A DNA stretch of 64,000 nucleotides from the NCBI GenBank assembly GCA_963734955.1, contig CAVTJO010000005.1, positions 248,001 to 312,000 of the forward strand, read 5' to 3'. Each line of letters starts with the position of its first letter. The first letter of the stretch is position 1. Below, piece by piece: positions 35,570 to 44,932 of this stretch. A program made the position numbers and the translations under genes. Below the pieces are notes generated by a model, which saw only the letters and a program-made list of their open reading frames with translations, ran no database searches and had not been told where the DNA came from. Source of the DNA: UBA11986 sp963734955 (GTDB lineage: Bacteria; Bacteroidota; Ignavibacteria; UBA10030; UBA6906).

Positions 35570-36452
35570 ATGAACCGGGAAACCATCGATCGCATCATTA
35601 ACGAAATCCTTCAAGAGAAGCTGAAGGCAAAGGACAGCCACGCCTGCTGCAAGGATGGCATCTGCTCCGACAATCTCTGTGTTGTCCACAATAAGGAGGG
35701 CGTCCGGAACATTGTTGGCAACGGAGCGTCGCGCATCACGGCGAGCGTGGGTGTCGAAGCAGCCGGGGGCAGTTGAATCCGACCTTGCCGGAATGATCGA
35801 TCATACCCTGCTCAAGCCCGATGCGACGACTTCGGACATCGAGAAGCTCTGTGGCGAGGCAAAGAAGTACGGCTTTGCAAGCGTGTGCATCAATCCAAGC
35901 TATGTTCCGCTGTGCGCCAAGCTTCTCAAGGGAAGCGATGTCAAGGTCTGCACGGTGATCGGTTTCCCTCTCGGCGCGACGTCAACTGCTTCCAAAGCAT
36001 TCGAGACTGAGCAGGCAATCCGGGAGGGCGCGCAGGAAGTTGACATGGTGATGAATGTTGGAATGCTGAAGTCGGGCGACTATGAGTATGTGGAGAACGA
36101 TATCTTTGCAGTTGTGAGCACCGCAAAGAGATACAGGATGCTGAGCAAGGTGATTCTGGAAACTGGATTCCTGACGGATGAGGAAAAGATCAAGGCCTGC
36201 GTCCTTGCCAGGCGAGCAGGCGCGGATTTCGTGAAAACATCCACCGGCTTCGGCAAAGGCGGAGCGACAGTCGGCGATATTGCCCTGATGCGCAGGGTGG
36301 TCGGAAGTGCGATGGGCGTGAAGGCATCCGGTGGCGTGCGGAGTCGTGAGGATGCCCTCGCCATGGTGGCTCACGGCGCTGACAGGATCGGTGCGAGTGC
36401 AAGCGTGAAGATTGTCAGTGGCGAACCTGCAGAAGCTGCAAAAGGTTACTGA
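35570..36452 (+). pseudogene. deoC: Deoxyribose-phosphate aldolase with Cys-rich N-terminal extension, one frameshift
   Basis: DeoC cleaves 2-deoxyribose-5-phosphate to acetaldehyde and glyceraldehyde-3-phosphate in nucleoside catabolism. The catalytic barrel starts MIDHTLLKPDA (35791) and contains KVCTVIGFPLGA, EVDMVMNVGML and the Schiff-base region ADFVKTSTGFGKGGAT, with the Lys in FVKTSTG. Upstream, another frame encodes MNRETIDRIINEILQEKLKA, then CCKDGICSDNLC and NGASRITASVG, an N-terminal extension known in some DeoC proteins. The frames join if one G is removed from the GGGGG run at 35765-35769. If the frameshift is real, a shorter enzyme could still be made from an internal start. The SPOR lipoprotein gene overlaps its stop. 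Confidence 0.88.
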
Positions 36453-36913
36453 TGATGCTCACCCGGTCATCGGCGTGCCTCATCCCGCTCATATTGTTGA
36501 TGGGGTGCGGAAGTTCGACAGAGACCGGAGACACCCAACTTCCTCCCACCCAACCTCCCCCGACGAAACACACGTCTCCCCGAATGCAGTTTGAAACCAA
36601 AACCGATACGGTGGCAATGGAAAAGGCTCTGCGCAAGTCCGGGTCACCCCGCGGAAGCCGGGAGCCTCAGATCAGATACATGGTGCAGATTGGAGCATTC
36701 AAGGATCCACAGTATGCAAGCTTCGTTCAGACCACGGCGCGGTCACGCTATCATCTTCCCGTCCTCAACGACTACAATACCGCCCATGCGCTGTATCAAA
36801 TCCGCATCGGGTTCTTTGAGAAACGGGACGATGCGTACAAATTCAGACAACGGATGCAACACGAACATCCCTCCGACTACAAAGACGCATGGGTTGTCCA
36901 ACTGAAACGATAG
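36452..36913 (+). CDS. SPOR-domain lipoprotein
   Basis: A 153-residue lipoprotein: signal with lipobox LMGC (Cys about residue 19), a Pro/Thr-rich linker (about 25-70) and a C-terminal SPOR domain (about 77-150, YMVQIGAFKDPQYASFVQ). SPOR domains bind denuded glycan strands of peptidoglycan at division sites. Its ATG overlaps the deoC stop (TGATG) and its 3' end overlaps the next lipoprotein, so the three are coupled. Confidence 0.85.
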   Translation: MMLTRSSACLIPLILLMGCGSSTETGDTQLPPTQPPPTKHTSPRMQFETKTDTVAMEKALRKSGSPRGSREPQIRYMVQIGAFKDPQYASFVQTTARSRYHLPVLNDYNTAHALYQIRIGFFEKRDDAYKFRQRMQHEHPSDYKDAWVVQLKR

Positions 36914-37434
36914 GAATACGAACACTCTTTGTTCTCGCAGGGCTCGTGCTCCTCGCCGGTTGCGGGGTGTTCAAGGAAACGGGAGAAGAGACTTCGGCGG
37001 CCGCCAGACTCAAGGAGTACGAGGCATCATTCCGACCATCCGACTACGATCAACCACTGAAGGATTTCTTTCCGGAGACGAATGCTCGTGCAGTGAGTGA
37101 TTCCGCCGGAACTCCAATCGTTGCACCCCAACAGGTGAAGGAACTGATCCAGGGGTACAGAGTTCAGATACTGGCCACTACCGGCTACGACGACGTGACC
37201 GCGATGAAAACTGCAATTGAAGCAGAAATCCCCGATGAGTGGTTCTACGTGGTCTACGATGCTCCCACGTACAAGCTTCGCGGAGGAAACTTTATCGAGC
37301 GCTACGAGGCTGACCGATTCGTAAAGCTGCTCGCGGACAAAGGATACAAAGATGCCTGGGTGGTACCTGAGCGAGTCTACAAGAATCCAGGACCCAGACC
37401 AGCACCCACTGCACCGCAGGAAACGGGGAAATAA
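36889..37434 (+). CDS. Lipoprotein with SPOR-like domain
   Basis: A 181-residue predicted lipoprotein, lipobox LAGC near residues 22-25, then a polar linker and a SPOR-like C-terminal domain (about 85-165, IQGYRVQILATTGYDDVTAM ... YKDAWVVPERV). The ending KDAWVV matches that of the preceding SPOR lipoprotein, suggesting tandem duplication. It begins 25 bases inside the upstream gene. Probably binds the cell wall; no enzyme motif. Confidence 0.8.
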   Translation: MGCPTETIGIRTLFVLAGLVLLAGCGVFKETGEETSAAARLKEYEASFRPSDYDQPLKDFFPETNARAVSDSAGTPIVAPQQVKELIQGYRVQILATTGYDDVTAMKTAIEAEIPDEWFYVVYDAPTYKLRGGNFIERYEADRFVKLLADKGYKDAWVVPERVYKNPGPRPAPTAPQETGK

Positions 37435-37447
37435 CTCCGGTTCAGAC

Positions 37448-39154
37448 TCACCTGAATTTCAACACAACTCCTTCCACACCCCACCTGGCCCGCACTTTTA
37501 TCGTATCAGACAGTACGGTAAATCGCTCTGAAGGAACGAAGGGAAAAGGCCGTCCAAATGAATAGGTACCCGAGCTATCGGCGTCTCTGAAACCTTGGAA
37601 TGTGTACTTTCCCTCAGGCAGCTGATCAAAGGTAAATTTCCCGGGCTGTGGAAGTTGTACCGTCTTTTCCCGAGGAGGAGTGAGGTCAACGGAAGACGCA
37701 GTAACATAGACCGGGCCTCGACCTTTTTCCATCTCAGCGTCAAGAACGACCCCTTCTACCGTTCCCGTCGTTCGCAGGTCAAGGGTTTGAAATCGAACCG
37801 TCAGCACGCTATCCTTCGATCTGTTCCCGGCATAATCACGCACCGAGTCCATTGCCACCACGATCCGATACCACTCCCCGCTCTTCAACGCGACCGTGGG
37901 GGTGAGTTGCACATCCGAAGCATCCCGCCAACGAAGCGTGGAAGCCACGTTTGACTTCGAGCTGTCTTCCAGAACAATCGCAGAATCAAGTGGAGAGTGG
38001 TAAACCGGCTCCGAGAAATCGACATTAAAGACCTGTTCCAGCGGAATTCCCCTGGCACTATCGCCTATCCCTTCGACAAACACTCCGGGGCGTATTGTGT
38101 CCGGATTTGCAGTGCCTTCAAAGACAAGCGAAGAGTTCGCAGTATCAATGGGGTTTCCTGCACGATCGAATATTCCTCTGGCGGTGCAACGATATGCGAT
38201 CCCACTGTCAAGGGTTGCCCCGGTTATCAGATCAACCAATGACGGCGCTCTACTGCTCAGACTGGAGAGGACAAGGGGAACCGGCTTCATGGTCAAGGTG
38301 TCGACCACCAAAAAGACAGCCTTGCCGAACGAAATGCTATCCAACGGCTCGCTGAACCTCATCATGAGATGTCGGTTGTTCGCCGGCTTCGCATTCGTCA
38401 GGAAGGGTTTCGTGGTATCTTCCTGGGAAAGCCGGAACCAAAGGTCGGTCACGCGTGGCTGGGCAAACGTTACTACAGTATCGCCGACCGTCACTCCGTA
38501 TTGATCCACCTGCTTATCATACAGGAGATTTTTGTACTGATCGCGAACGGCAATCACCCTGTAGCGTCCGTAGGCAATATTCGAAAGGTTGAACAATCCA
38601 TTCTTTCCCGTCTGCATGATATAATCCGGTTTCACTCTTGTCGGATCAAGCGTATCCGGGTCATAGTTTGCCAGCACATACGCAAAGATCATCACCCCTT
38701 CCGGCTTCTCATCAAACACTCTTCCGCCGATGAATCCGTGGTCGATCGAATCGCCCGTCGAGAATGCAAGCGTATAGCCAATCGCCATGCGGTTACGGGC
38801 ACGGAGGTCAACGACGTCGGTTCCAATGTTCACGACGTACGTCGTGTTCTTCTTCAATTGCTGGGAAAACTGCACGGAAACCGCTGTTCCACTCCAATCA
38901 AACTCAAGTTCCCCCACGTAAGGGGAAATGAATATTGATTCTTCGACGGTCCGCCGATCAACATACTCACTGAATTCAAGCTCAATGCTGTTCTCTTGCA
39001 CCCGGACCGCGTTGGTATCCGGCACAGTCCTGATGATTGTGGGAGGAGTCGTATCAGGGGGACCGCCGCTTGGTGCCACCTGCCCGGCGCAACCCCCCGC
39101 CATCATTGCAGCAAACAGAATGAAAGCATTGCATAGGTTTTTTTTTGAACTCAT
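37448..39154 (-). CDS. Lipoprotein with bacterial Ig-like (SbsA-type) domains
   Basis: About 568 residues. ATG at 39154 chosen because it is preceded by AAAGG and gives a lipoprotein signal (MSSKKNLCNAFILFAA ... GGC, lipobox Cys about residue 22); the frame is open upstream without a signal. The mature protein starts with a SbsA-type Ig-like domain (PPDTTPPTIIRTVPDTNAV ... YVVNIGTDVVDLRARN), then a carboxypeptidase-regulatory-like segment (GLFNLSNIAYGRYRVIAVRD), another Ig-like domain and a final CarboxypepD-like fold (GKFTFDQLPEGKYTFQGFRD). This Ig-like lipoprotein family is common in Bacteroidetes/Ignavibacteria; its role is unknown. A TATATTGC lies upstream near 39200. Confidence 0.82.
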   Translation of the reverse strand: MSSKKNLCNAFILFAAMMAGGCAGQVAPSGGPPDTTPPTIIRTVPDTNAVRVQENSIELEFSEYVDRRTVEESIFISPYVGELEFDWSGTAVSVQFSQQLKKNTTYVVNIGTDVVDLRARNRMAIGYTLAFSTGDSIDHGFIGGRVFDEKPEGVMIFAYVLANYDPDTLDPTRVKPDYIMQTGKNGLFNLSNIAYGRYRVIAVRDQYKNLLYDKQVDQYGVTVGDTVVTFAQPRVTDLWFRLSQEDTTKPFLTNAKPANNRHLMMRFSEPLDSISFGKAVFLVVDTLTMKPVPLVLSSLSSRAPSLVDLITGATLDSGIAYRCTARGIFDRAGNPIDTANSSLVFEGTANPDTIRPGVFVEGIGDSARGIPLEQVFNVDFSEPVYHSPLDSAIVLEDSSKSNVASTLRWRDASDVQLTPTVALKSGEWYRIVVAMDSVRDYAGNRSKDSVLTVRFQTLDLRTTGTVEGVVLDAEMEKGRGPVYVTASSVDLTPPREKTVQLPQPGKFTFDQLPEGKYTFQGFRDADSSGTYSFGRPFPFVPSERFTVLSDTIKVRARWGVEGVVLKFR

Positions 39155-39348
39155 CGGAACCTTTTGTGATGGCGCGTGGTTTAACAAGTGAAGGCGCTGC
39201 AATATACTGAAAAAGGACCCTGGACTGAAAGATGGGCTCTCTGGAATCTGTGAAGTTGGTCGTTTGTCTCCAGTGATGATGGTGGGTGGTTGTGCTGAAG
39301 GAGATTCCGGAGCAGCCCTTTCTGTAATATTGTTGTAACCGGAGTGCA

Positions 39349-40404
39349 TCATCTGCGGGCTCCTGTCCCCGAAGCCTCACTCATCGAATGAATTAACCGT
39401 TCCCTTCTTTCTCTCCTGTACATTCGTACGTTTCGGGTATGCTCTGCGAAAGTCGAGCTGAACCAATGCCCTCCCTTCCCATTCGCCACGAAAAAGAGAT
39501 AGCTGTGCTTTGCGGGAAAAAGCGCTGCCAGAATCGAAGCTCTTCCCGGATTGTTGATGGGCCCCGGCGGTAAACCTCTGTTGCGGTAGGTGTTGTACGG
39601 ATTGTCCACCTGCAGGTCCGAGTATAGTATCCTTCTCGGGCCGTCTTCCAGCGTAAAACGAATCGTGGGATCCGCCTCGAGTTTCATTCCCCTCCTGAGT
39701 CGGTTGTAATAGACGCCCGAAATCACCGGACGTTCCGCGGGGAGAATCGCTTCACCCTCAACGATCGACGCCATCGTCATCACTTGATTTGTGGTCCAGC
39801 CAATCTCCTCTGCCCGATCCTGAAGAGAGTCGGAGTAGAACGCCTGGAAGTGTTTGACAAGATGAGTGATGACGTCCTGTTCGTCGGCCTGCCAGCGGAA
39901 ATCGTACGTTTCTGGAAACAGGTATCCTTCGAGCGAAGGAGATGTGATCCCAAAGGAATGAACGAAGGAATCATTGTGAACGAGGGCGATGAACCTGGCA
40001 GAATCAATTCCGATAGTCCGGACAAAAAGGTGCGCTTGCTGTCGGGAAGTCAAGCCTTCGGGAAGAGTGACAGGAATAAGCGTGGCATCTTTTCCCTCCA
40101 CCAATGCCGTAAGCAATTCGAAGTTTGAAATTCCACTCGTGAACCTGTACTTGCCTACCTTCATCTTCGTCATCCCACCGTGGACCTTCGCCACAAAGAC
40201 AAACAACTGCCGATTGCGTATGATCCCATCAGCCTCGAGGGAATCAACTACCGACGCAAAAGTTTGTCCCTTGGAAACATAGAAGGTCTTCTCGTCCGCC
40301 CCGGCAAAGACATTAGATCCGAAGAAGACCACGTAAAGCGCTACACCGACCGCGCCAAATCCAACAGCAGTGGCGCCCGCAACCCATCGAAGTCGCTTAG
40401 TCAA
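39349..40404 (-). CDS. mltG: Endolytic murein transglycosylase MltG
   Basis: A 351-residue MltG/YceG protein, which cleaves nascent glycan strands at the inner membrane and sets their length. One N-terminal transmembrane helix (about 9-32), a LysM-like region, then the YceG domain with the catalytic Glu in MASIVEGEA (about residue 218) and the conserved YNRLRRGMKLEADPT and NTYRNRGLPPGPINNPG. It starts with TTG at 40404 (GAGGA 7-9 bases upstream), and this start overlaps the stop of the YfhO-family gene, so the two are coupled. Confidence 0.93.
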   Translation of the reverse strand: MTKRLRWVAGATAVGFGAVGVALYVVFFGSNVFAGADEKTFYVSKGQTFASVVDSLEADGIIRNRQLFVFVAKVHGGMTKMKVGKYRFTSGISNFELLTALVEGKDATLIPVTLPEGLTSRQQAHLFVRTIGIDSARFIALVHNDSFVHSFGITSPSLEGYLFPETYDFRWQADEQDVITHLVKHFQAFYSDSLQDRAEEIGWTTNQVMTMASIVEGEAILPAERPVISGVYYNRLRRGMKLEADPTIRFTLEDGPRRILYSDLQVDNPYNTYRNRGLPPGPINNPGRASILAALFPAKHSYLFFVANGKGGHWFSSTFAEHTRNVRMYRRERRERLIHSMSEASGTGARR

Positions 40405-42676
40405 GTGGTGTCCTCTTTCTCGAAGATGCTGCCAATAATCCGCCTACGATGAGGAGTGAAAGGGCACTGATGCCAAACCCCGCTTTTATGGTACCGGAAT
40501 CAAACGTGAATCGGACAACATGCTCACCGGAGGGAACCTCCACAGCTCGCTGGCAGACATTCGCCTGAAGGATTGTCTTCTTCTGACCATCAACGTACAC
40601 GTCCCAACCCGGATAATACGTATCCGACAGAACCAGGAGCCCATCATGATCTGACTTCGTCTGAATGGTTACTTCATTTGCCGCATATTCCACAATGGAG
40701 GCAGTCGATGCACCAATGTCACCACTCAGTCTCACAACCGGGGGATTATAGAGAATCGCTTCGCGGGCGGGATTGAACTCGTCCGAGAGCAGCACCGCCT
40801 TGGCCCCTTCGGGACTTTGCACAAGACGGTATGCTGGAACCATGAACGCCCTCGGCATCACCGAGGGGTTGCGATACATGAATACTCCGGGGGGACCATT
40901 CAGATGTTCCAGGGAATCGGAGATCACGGGCCATGGTGTGAGAAGATATTTGATATTGAACATCGAGACGATCTTGAGAAACGACGGGCGCACGACGAAG
41001 GCTCCATTCCGAACCCTTGCTGTCTCATAGATCCATCCTCCCCTATTCTGATCTCCCCAAACGTCGACAACGTAATTCGGCGTGAGCTGGGCGTATCCGT
41101 CCGCGGTTGAAAGTCCGAAGAGCACGTTCAAGCTCGGCTGGATGAACTTGCGCTGGTCGATATACGGTTGCAGGTCGTCCTGCCATCCGCCCGCAACATG
41201 GAACGCCTGCTTATGTGCCTCGCTTGCTCCGGGCGAGTAAATCCTGAAGAGACCCGGGTCTTCCTTGATGATCTGCACGGTTTCCGGCGGTGTGCGCCAC
41301 GCGTCGGCATCAACAATCGCGTTCTGACGCATCTGAAAATACAGAAGATCGAGCACAACCACGGCGACAAGAAGGATTCCCGCCGGGCTCAGACCTGCTG
41401 CATCAACATTTCTGCGTTTCAGCAAGCGCGAGAGAAGATGTGTAGCCCCGAGGGCCCCCAGAACCGCCAGCGACGCGTCAACTACAAGCAGAAACCTCGT
41501 CGGGAAACGGAAGAACTGCATACCCGGCACAATATAGAACGCCGCTTTATACACCGGAGTGTTTGGCCCGAGCACAAGGAAATATGCGACGACGGCACCA
41601 ATGACAAAGAATTTCACGTGTGGTCGCTTCCACAGCGCAATCGCCGCATAGATGGCGAGCAGGATCGTCAGCAAGCCAACGTACCCGTAGTCTTCCCAGA
41701 ATATGCTTTTCAAATGGTACGTTGCATTCCCGATGTCACCGTTCGCATACGGCGAAAAGAAGGTCGTGATGTTGGCTGGATCGTAAGCATAGTTGGAAGC
41801 ATATTCGAATGTCACCCCTCCGGAGCGCTGGGAAAGTGTAACAAGCTCGTATGTCGGCACAAGCTGAACCGCGCTGATGCCAGCTGCCAGTACCACCACC
41901 GCTGCAAACCACATGGTGTGAGGATTGCGAAGAATGGCGGTCGTCAGGGCCGGTGTCTGCTCCGCACGTTTTTTCTTTCCCGTTTCGGCTTTCTTCCGAC
42001 CCGCGAAGAACCTGAAGAGGAAGTATGCCACGTAGAGCAATTCACAGTAGTAGGCCGTCTGGGTATGACCCGCGAGATTCTGAACACCAATGACCAGGGT
42101 CAGGTACATGAACGGCTTCGACTTTTGGAGAATGGTCGTCGATGGGTCTTGTTTCAATGCCCGTTCAATGAAGTACAAGCCCAGTGGAAGCCAGCATGCG
42201 GCATTCACGGTGCTCAGATGTTTCAAATGTGCGACCATGAATCCGGAGTAGGCAAAACTCACAGCGGCAATCAACCCGCCAGCAACGTCGGCATCAAGCT
42301 CTCTCGCATACAGATACATCCCCACCGCAGCCGTGATGAGTGTCAGGAGGATGACGACGTTGAGCGCCGTGTACGGAGAAAGCAGTCCGAACAACAGGAG
42401 GTTGAATGGATATGCGATCCCGGCTTCGGCGCGTGCGAGCAGCGGGAAGCCACCATAGACCGGCGGATACCATAACGGAAGCTGACCACTCTTCAACAGC
42501 TCACTAAGATAGAATCGATACGGGAATGCATCGTTCATGATGTCGCTCGTGAAGATGTCATCCGTGATGAGAAGTCCTCTCATCGTTGTCAGTTTCCAAT
42601 AGGACACGAGAATGATGAGAACCAGAACGAGGATCGGAAGAAGAGACGGGTGTTTCCTTAGAAAGGAGCCAGACAT
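40397..42676 (-). CDS. YfhO-family polytopic membrane protein
   Basis: A 759-residue membrane protein of the bacterial YfhO family (GT-C-like). About twelve hydrophobic helices occupy residues 13-470, with the acidic first loop (ITDDIFTSDIMNDAFPYRFY) typical of GT-C enzymes. A soluble C-terminal beta domain (about 500-725, LVLSDTYYPGWDVYVDG and VVRFTFDSGTIKAG) and a final helix follow. In Bacillus the relative YfhO adds sugars to lipoteichoic acids; the substrate here is unknown. It is translationally coupled to mltG. Confidence 0.88.
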   Translation of the reverse strand: MSGSFLRKHPSLLPILVLVLIILVSYWKLTTMRGLLITDDIFTSDIMNDAFPYRFYLSELLKSGQLPLWYPPVYGGFPLLARAEAGIAYPFNLLLFGLLSPYTALNVVILLTLITAAVGMYLYARELDADVAGGLIAAVSFAYSGFMVAHLKHLSTVNAACWLPLGLYFIERALKQDPSTTILQKSKPFMYLTLVIGVQNLAGHTQTAYYCELLYVAYFLFRFFAGRKKAETGKKKRAEQTPALTTAILRNPHTMWFAAVVVLAAGISAVQLVPTYELVTLSQRSGGVTFEYASNYAYDPANITTFFSPYANGDIGNATYHLKSIFWEDYGYVGLLTILLAIYAAIALWKRPHVKFFVIGAVVAYFLVLGPNTPVYKAAFYIVPGMQFFRFPTRFLLVVDASLAVLGALGATHLLSRLLKRRNVDAAGLSPAGILLVAVVVLDLLYFQMRQNAIVDADAWRTPPETVQIIKEDPGLFRIYSPGASEAHKQAFHVAGGWQDDLQPYIDQRKFIQPSLNVLFGLSTADGYAQLTPNYVVDVWGDQNRGGWIYETARVRNGAFVVRPSFLKIVSMFNIKYLLTPWPVISDSLEHLNGPPGVFMYRNPSVMPRAFMVPAYRLVQSPEGAKAVLLSDEFNPAREAILYNPPVVRLSGDIGASTASIVEYAANEVTIQTKSDHDGLLVLSDTYYPGWDVYVDGQKKTILQANVCQRAVEVPSGEHVVRFTFDSGTIKAGFGISALSLLIVGGLLAASSRKRTPLD

Positions 42677-42770
42677 CTTAGGGGCAATTCTGTTGGAAGA
42701 AAAAGATGAAACTGAATCCGTTGTTTGCTATCCGCATATCGTTGGAACATACTGGTTGAAGAGCCAACTT

Positions 42771-43781
42771 CTACATCAATTCAAGGTTTGCCACTGCCGA
42801 TAACTCCATTGACGAAGTAAGGCCACATTGGAGTTTCATCCATCCGACATATGCAATCATCGCTCCGTTATCCATGCAATACTCCATCGGTGGATAGTAG
42901 AGTCTGAACCCATCGCGGATACATGCTTCGCTCATCATGGATCGCAGTTGCGAATTCGCCGAGACTCCTCCCGCAATTGTCACATCCTTCACGCCAAACT
43001 GTTTGGCTGCAGCGATGGTCTTTGTCACCAGAACTTCGACCACGGATATCTGGAAGCTCGCACAGATATCCGCCACTGATTCACCGGATAATTTCCCGGG
43101 TTCCCTTATTCCGTTGTTCCGGAGATGATACAGGACAGCCGTCTTGATGCCGCTGAAGCTGAAGTCATAACTGTTCGCTTCAAGATATGTCCGCGGGAAT
43201 CGTATCGCGTTCGAATTTCCCCTGGCCGCGAGTCTGTCTATGATCGGTCCGCCGGGGTAGCCAAGCCCGAGCATTTTCGCAACCTTGTCAAACGCTTCAC
43301 CGGCGGCGTCATCCCGGGTCTGTCCGAGCAGCCGGTGTTCGAACTGACCGGTTACGAGCACGAGCATCGAATGACCACCTGACACGATCAGAGAAATAAA
43401 CGGGTAGGATGGCTTTTCAGGCACGAGCAGATTGGAATAGAGGTGCCCTTCCATGTGGTTTACCCCGATAAACGGAACGCCCAGGCCGTATGCAAGCGCC
43501 TTTCCGAAGTTCAATCCCACAAGCAAAGCTCCGACAAGTCCAGGCCCTTGTGTTGCGGCCACACCTTGAACCTGGTGTTTCGCCACACCGGCTTTTGCGA
43601 GGGCCTCTTCAACCACTTCAATGATCAGCCGTTGGTGGGCCCGAGAAGCAAGTTCGGGAACAACACCTCCGTACTTCGCATGAACCAGTTGCGATGAAAT
43701 GACATTGGATCGTACCGTGCCATCATCCACCACCGCCGCCGATGTTTCATCGCATGATGTTTCGATCCCGAGAACAAGCAT
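42771..43781 (-). CDS. tsaD: tRNA N6-adenosine threonylcarbamoyltransferase TsaD
   Basis: TsaD transfers the threonylcarbamoyl group to A37 of ANN-decoding tRNAs together with TsaB and TsaE. The start at 43781 gives MLVLGIETSCDETSAAVVDD, the universal N terminus, and a 336-residue protein of normal length; the frame is open upstream but without homology. Metal ligands are in NHMEGHLYS, ATP-binding in LIVSGGHSML and GGVSANSQLR. Upstream is the divergent rpmB. No partner genes adjoin. Confidence 0.96.
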   Translation of the reverse strand: MLVLGIETSCDETSAAVVDDGTVRSNVISSQLVHAKYGGVVPELASRAHQRLIIEVVEEALAKAGVAKHQVQGVAATQGPGLVGALLVGLNFGKALAYGLGVPFIGVNHMEGHLYSNLLVPEKPSYPFISLIVSGGHSMLVLVTGQFEHRLLGQTRDDAAGEAFDKVAKMLGLGYPGGPIIDRLAARGNSNAIRFPRTYLEANSYDFSFSGIKTAVLYHLRNNGIREPGKLSGESVADICASFQISVVEVLVTKTIAAAKQFGVKDVTIAGGVSANSQLRSMMSEACIRDGFRLYYPPMEYCMDNGAMIAYVGWMKLQCGLTSSMELSAVANLELM

Positions 43782-43920
43782 AAGAATGTTGGCTTTGCAC
43801 TGAACCCTGTTGAACGAACTACGGTAAGTAAATGAAGAATGAATTTCAATCAAACCGGCTTTGACCAATATCCTCCTGATGATGCGATTCGATATGGTTC
43901 CGGGGAAAGTGAAATTTCGA

Positions 43921-43951
43921 TTGCACCGGAACGGGAAATTCTCTATATTTA
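43921..43951 (+). promoter_or_regulatory. Putative rpmB promoter
   Basis: TTG at 43921, 20 bases, TATATTTA at 43944-43951; 30 bases before the rpmB ATG. Same motif as before the ferritin, deoC and arsR genes. Confidence 0.5.
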
Positions 43952-43981
43952 TCCACCTAATGTCCAATCCAAGGAAGTACA

Positions 43982-44173
43982 ATGGCAAGAGTATGTGATA
44001 TTTGCGGGAAGAGACCGGTCAGCGGGAACAATATCAGCCATGCGCATAACCTGACACGCAGGCGATGGCTTCCCAATTTGCAGGAAGTTCGTGCCCAGGT
44101 GAACGGCCGTACCAAACGCCTTACTGTTTGTACCGCGTGCATTAAATCGAACAAGGTACTGAAGGCTGCATAG
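43982..44173 (+). CDS. rpmB: 50S ribosomal protein L28
   Basis: A 63-residue L28 of the zinc-ribbon (C+) type: CDIC at residues 5-8 and CTAC in the C-terminal part provide four Cys. The family phrase GKRPVSGNNISHAHNLTRRR is intact. AAGGAAG precedes the ATG. It is expressed alone, from its own promoter and with a strong terminator 25 bases after the stop. Confidence 0.97.
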   Translation: MARVCDICGKRPVSGNNISHAHNLTRRRWLPNLQEVRAQVNGRTKRLTVCTACIKSNKVLKAA

Positions 44174-44197
44174 CCGTTTCCCCGGGTCTGATTTTGC

Positions 44198-44228
44198 AAG
44201 CCATCACGCGTTGGTGATGGCTTTTTTG
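44198..44228 (+). terminator. Rho-independent terminator of rpmB
   Basis: AAGCCATCAC (44198-44207) pairs with GTGATGGCTT (44214-44223) around a 6-base loop, followed by a T-tract to 44227. Confidence 0.92.
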
Positions 44229-44296
44229 TTAACGAGATATGCCCTTGAACCGCGCCAACCTGTCCGAGCGACAAAGCCCAATCCCCGGAGGCATCA

Positions 44297-44932
44297 TTGC
44301 AGAAGGTTGAGCTACAATTAACACTTCCCAACCAGCTTACGTTACTACGGATACTGCTGGCACCGCTGTTTGCGTATCTCCTTTTGTCGGAATCGTCGCT
44401 CAACAGGCAAATCTCACTCCTTGTCTTCATTGTTGCGGCACTCACCGACTGGTACGACGGCTGGATCGCGAGGAAAATGGGGTACATCTCCCGATGGGGA
44501 AAATTCCTTGACCCGCTCGCAGACAAGATTCTCTCCTCCGTTGCCCTTCTTGCCTATGTCGGGCTGGGTCTGGTTGACGCGTGGATGGTGTGGATTGTTA
44601 TCATACGGGACTTCGCCATCACCGGATTGCGCACGTATGCGGAGTATCGGGATCAGCCGATTGTGACATCAAAGGGAGCCCAGGCAAAGACCTTTGGGCA
44701 GTTTGTTGTGATATATTATATTCTCATTCTGTATGTTGCGCGAAGCATTCCGCTCATTTATTCTCTCTATGGAAATCTCATCGATGCCCTGATGCATCCC
44801 CAGGTGCTTTTTGGCATGATGCTCGTCGTGACGCTGTCGACAGTCGGAACGGGCATCGCATACCTGTTTGATAACCGAACATTCCTCCGAGAGCTCTATG
44901 CCGGCATTAGATCAGGAAGACCGCGAGAGTAA
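44297..44932 (+). CDS. pgsA: CDP-diacylglycerol--glycerol-3-phosphate 3-phosphatidyltransferase
   Basis: PgsA makes phosphatidylglycerophosphate from CDP-diacylglycerol and glycerol-3-phosphate. The CDP-alcohol phosphotransferase motif is complete: DGWIARKMGYISRWGKFLDP, residues about 54-73 (DG-AR-G-D-D). Several transmembrane helices; 211 residues. The start is TTG at 44297 with GGAGG five bases upstream; no ATG fits the N terminus LPNQLTLLRIL. The next enzyme of the pathway, PgpA, is encoded immediately downstream and overlaps its end. Confidence 0.93.
   Translation: MQKVELQLTLPNQLTLLRILLAPLFAYLLLSESSLNRQISLLVFIVAALTDWYDGWIARKMGYISRWGKFLDPLADKILSSVALLAYVGLGLVDAWMVWIVIIRDFAITGLRTYAEYRDQPIVTSKGAQAKTFGQFVVIYYILILYVARSIPLIYSLYGNLIDALMHPQVLFGMMLVVTLSTVGTGIAYLFDNRTFLRELYAGIRSGRPRE

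Noticed and set aside
41168..42475. 435-codon open frame on the plus strand
   Set aside because: It lies entirely antisense to the YfhO-family gene, is rich in Arg, His and Cys, and resembles no family.
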